Source: Calditrichota bacterium (GTDB taxonomy: Bacteria > Zhuqueibacterota > Zhuqueibacteria > Residuimicrobiales > Krinioviventaceae). From it: a stretch of 7,024 nucleotides of DNA. This document shows, in pieces, positions 5,812-7,024 of the stretch; the first letter of the stretch is position 1, and every line of letters starts with the position of its first letter. A program made the position numbers and the translations under genes. The notes beneath the pieces are model-generated. The model did not search any database, had not been told where the DNA came from, and worked only from the letters and a program-made list of their open reading frames with translations. The DNA lies in assembly GCA_003818595.1 (NCBI GenBank), contig RPQV01000179.1, positions 1-7,024 of the forward strand, read 5' to 3'.

Positions 5812-6641
5812 GTACAATGGCATTTTTCTTTAAACGCTGCGTTAAATCGACTTAAAGAGTTAAAACCTGCCTCATAGGCTATTTCGGTGATACTTTCGTC
5901 AGATACCGAAAGCCGCCTTTGCGCGTAAAGAATTCTTTGCTGGATGACATATTGATTCAATGTCATGCCAAAGGATTTTCTAAATAGAGTGTTTGCATAA
6001 TCAGGGGAAAGTCCAACAGCTTTGCCGATATCTTCGTTTTTTAGGGGTCGTTTATAATGACGGGCTACAAAGATGGTCATTTTTTCGATGATGTCAAGCT
6101 GGGAATATTGGTAATCCCCTTCTTTATATTCATCCGATACAGCCGGGATCGAGCTCAGCGCAAAACGATGCAGGCGTGCGCACATTTCCATTATTGAAAT
6201 TTTTATATGTTTTTCATCTCCAACAGCGATGTCCTGCAGCCAAGCCTCCATCAAATATTGATCATAATGATAGTCTTTATTTGTTGTCGCATTCACAACC
6301 TCCCCTTTAAGTACATAATTAACAAATGCAGATGGAAGCTGCCAATTCATAAATTGTGCAAAAGGAATGGTGCATACATAATATGGCGAATCATCACCAA
6401 ATTGTATTATTTGATGAGGTATCAGAGCCCAGAAAATGGCGAGTCTCTCTGCTGTGACCATAACCCTCCGATCATTGATCAAATAGGTCAGCGAACCACC
6501 TGTCAAAAGATTAATTTCAATTTCATTGTGTCTGTCCGGTCTTGGCATAAGTTTCGGCGTCCACTTTTCGATTGTAAATCCATAGGGTTTGAACTCGGGA
6601 CGAGTATTATCGAAAAATTTCAAATTCTCGGAATTCAGCAT
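5760..6641 (-). CDS. AraC-family transcriptional regulator, MelR-like
   Basis: This 293-residue protein has an N-terminal cupin-type sensor region (about 20-165) and a C-terminal AraC double helix-turn-helix (about 183-285). The sensor part carries RHNEIEINLLTGGSLTYLIN (37-56) and FWALIPHQ (70-77), closely matching E. coli MelR (HVEVNLPFGDNVEYLIN and FWACTPHQ). The first HTH is near NEDIGKAVGLSPDYANTLFR (202-221). The second carries the family signature ITEIAYEAGFNSLSRFNAAF (251-270) followed by TPSQYRK (277-283). MelR senses melibiose; the ligand here is probably a sugar but is not proven. The ATG at 6641 is preceded by an A-rich stretch, not a strong Shine-Dalgarno. The gene diverges from the secreted protein at 6876, its likely target. 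Its composition is much more AT-rich than selA, which suggests separate ancestry. Confidence 0.9.
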   Translation of the reverse strand: MLNSENLKFFDNTRPEFKPYGFTIEKWTPKLMPRPDRHNEIEINLLTGGSLTYLINDRRVMVTAERLAIFWALIPHQIIQFGDDSPYYVCTIPFAQFMNWQLPSAFVNYVLKGEVVNATTNKDYHYDQYLMEAWLQDIAVGDEKHIKISIMEMCARLHRFALSSIPAVSDEYKEGDYQYSQLDIIEKMTIFVARHYKRPLKNEDIGKAVGLSPDYANTLFRKSFGMTLNQYVIQQRILYAQRRLSVSDESITEIAYEAGFNSLSRFNAAFKEKCHCTPSQYRKIYHKHVHNAS

Positions 6642-6683
6642 ATTTTTTCTTTAATTCAGGTGGTTTATATTGTTTCAACTCAT

Positions 6684-6712
6684 AAATTAAATATAGACAC
6701 TCAAACTGTCAA
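6684..6712 (-). promoter_or_regulatory. Candidate promoter of the MelR-like gene
   Basis: Read on the minus strand, a perfect TTGACA (6712-6707) is followed after 17 bases by TAATTT (6689-6684). The -10 match is weak (three of six). Transcription would start about 35 bases before the ATG at 6641. The -35 box is also one of three repeats in this spacer, so it may instead or also be an operator half-site. Confidence 0.35.
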
Positions 6713-6767
6713 TGCATTTTCTAAAAACCGCAGCGAGAGTTGTCAAGTAAATCTGAATCAATGTCAA
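6707..6767. repeat. Three TGTCAA (TTGACA) repeats in the divergent spacer
   Basis: TGTCAA occurs at 6707-6712, 6741-6746 and 6762-6767, all in the same orientation, with start-to-start spacings of 34 and 21 bases. The last two are two helical turns apart, the usual geometry for AraC-family half-sites bound on one face of DNA. On the minus strand each reads as a perfect TTGACA, so part of the signal may be promoter -35 boxes. Confidence 0.4.
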
Positions 6768-6792
6768 CAGCCGACCGGTAAATTAAACGGCC

Positions 6793-6822
6793 TTGCAAAA
6801 TCATGGATCTCCTGGTTATATT
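6793..6822 (+). promoter_or_regulatory. Weak candidate promoter of the secreted-protein gene
   Basis: TTGCAA at 6793-6798 and TATATT at 6817-6822 are separated by 18 bases, giving a leader of roughly 47 bases before the ATG at 6876. It lies just downstream of the TGTCAA cluster, the position expected for an activated promoter. Matches are partial and the region is AT-rich, so chance is a real alternative. Confidence 0.28.
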
Positions 6823-6875
6823 TATTCTGCATACATGAAAGATGAATGATCATATACTTTACAAGAGGTAGATGA

Positions 6876-7024
6876 ATGAAAACTTTAATTCCCCCAGCGA
6901 TTATAGCGCTGACGGTTTTGTTTCCCATTGTCTGTACTAAAGTGAAAGCCGACATATATACCCATATTAAAAGCAATAGACTGCGGGTGATCATGTCGTC
7001 GGACTTTCCACCGATAGGCGTTGT
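6876..7024 (+). CDS. Secreted protein, N-terminal fragment (cut by right edge), possibly DUF1593/nucleoside-hydrolase-like
   Basis: Forty-nine complete codons are visible before the window ends. AGAGG at 6864-6868 lies 7 bases before ATG 6876. The nearby ATG at 6872 is in another frame that stops within 24 codons, so 6876 is the start. The N-terminus is a signal peptide: MKT, a hydrophobic core at residues 4-19, and a probable signal peptidase I site after VKA (23-25). Cys20 follows Val, so a lipobox is unlikely. The mature part begins with residues leading to LRVIMSSDFPPIGVV (35-49). That block resembles the opening of DUF1593-type secreted glycosidase or nucleoside-hydrolase-like proteins, in which a short strand ends in (T/S)D. 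This is a recollection from about 15 residues and is tentative. Divergence from a MelR-like regulator favours a carbohydrate-related role. Confidence 0.7.
   Translation, partial: MKTLIPPAIIALTVLFPIVCTKVKADIYTHIKSNRLRVIMSSDFPPIGV

Larger units (their letters stand above)
6642..6875. promoter_or_regulatory. Divergent control region between MelR-like regulator and secreted protein
   Basis: This AT-rich non-coding stretch of 234 bases must hold the promoters of both flanking genes and is the natural place for the regulator's operators. It contains three TGTCAA copies, candidate promoters on both strands (listed separately) and an 8-base palindrome ATGATCAT at 6846-6853 just before the downstream gene. 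No small gene was supported. Confidence 0.55.

Noticed and set aside
5646..5855. Small plus-strand ORF of 69 codons
   Set aside because: No ribosome site, no recognisable motif, and its end overlaps the C-terminus of the well-supported AraC-family gene.
6207..6845. Plus-strand open frame of 212 codons
   Set aside because: It is antisense to the AraC-type gene and its control region, with AT-rich composition and no family signal.

Overview
This window is chromosomal bacterial DNA with mostly housekeeping-type content. The organism is uncertain. The DksA-like protein has the degenerate zinc-finger form I associate with the Bacteroidetes/FCB group and its uncultured relatives. A MelR-like regulator next to a secreted protein is compatible with that, but I cannot fix the phylum from the sequence. 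The presence of selA implies a lineage that makes selenocysteine. No rRNA, tRNA, CRISPR array or transposase gene was seen.

Layout. Positions 1-1832 (minus strand) hold the first 610 residues of a SWIM zinc-finger SNF2-family helicase; the ATPase core lies beyond the left edge. A 193-base divergent promoter region follows. Next is a tight plus-strand cluster that looks like one operon: a DksA/TraR-like regulator lacking three of the four zinc ligands (2026-2427), an unrecognised membrane protein with about six spans (2431-2925), a fosmidomycin-resistance-type MFS transporter (2931-4121) and selA (4123-5535). The gaps between these genes are 3, 5 and 1 bases. The end of selA runs into a G-rich tract and five tandem copies of an octamer related to GGTGATGA, and the selA stop codon lies inside the repeat. 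The convergent spacer 5536-5759 has no credible gene but does have a nested hairpin. On its far side base composition drops sharply, and a MelR-like AraC-family regulator lies on the minus strand (5760-6641). A 234-base AT-rich divergent spacer with three TGTCAA repeats separates it from a secreted protein cut off by the right edge (6876-7024).

How the genes may work together. SelA converts Ser-tRNA(Sec) to Sec-tRNA(Sec) using selenophosphate. Its close coupling to an MFS exporter-type gene is unusual and may be functional or incidental. The AraC regulator and the divergent secreted protein form the classic regulator/target arrangement of a carbohydrate-use locus. The composition change suggests that this locus has a different history from the selA operon. 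The strongest points for a second look are the repeat-derived SelA tail, the structured spacer after it, the zinc-less DksA paralogue, the MFS-selA pairing and the TGTCAA cluster. No clear-cut new biological system is demonstrated.
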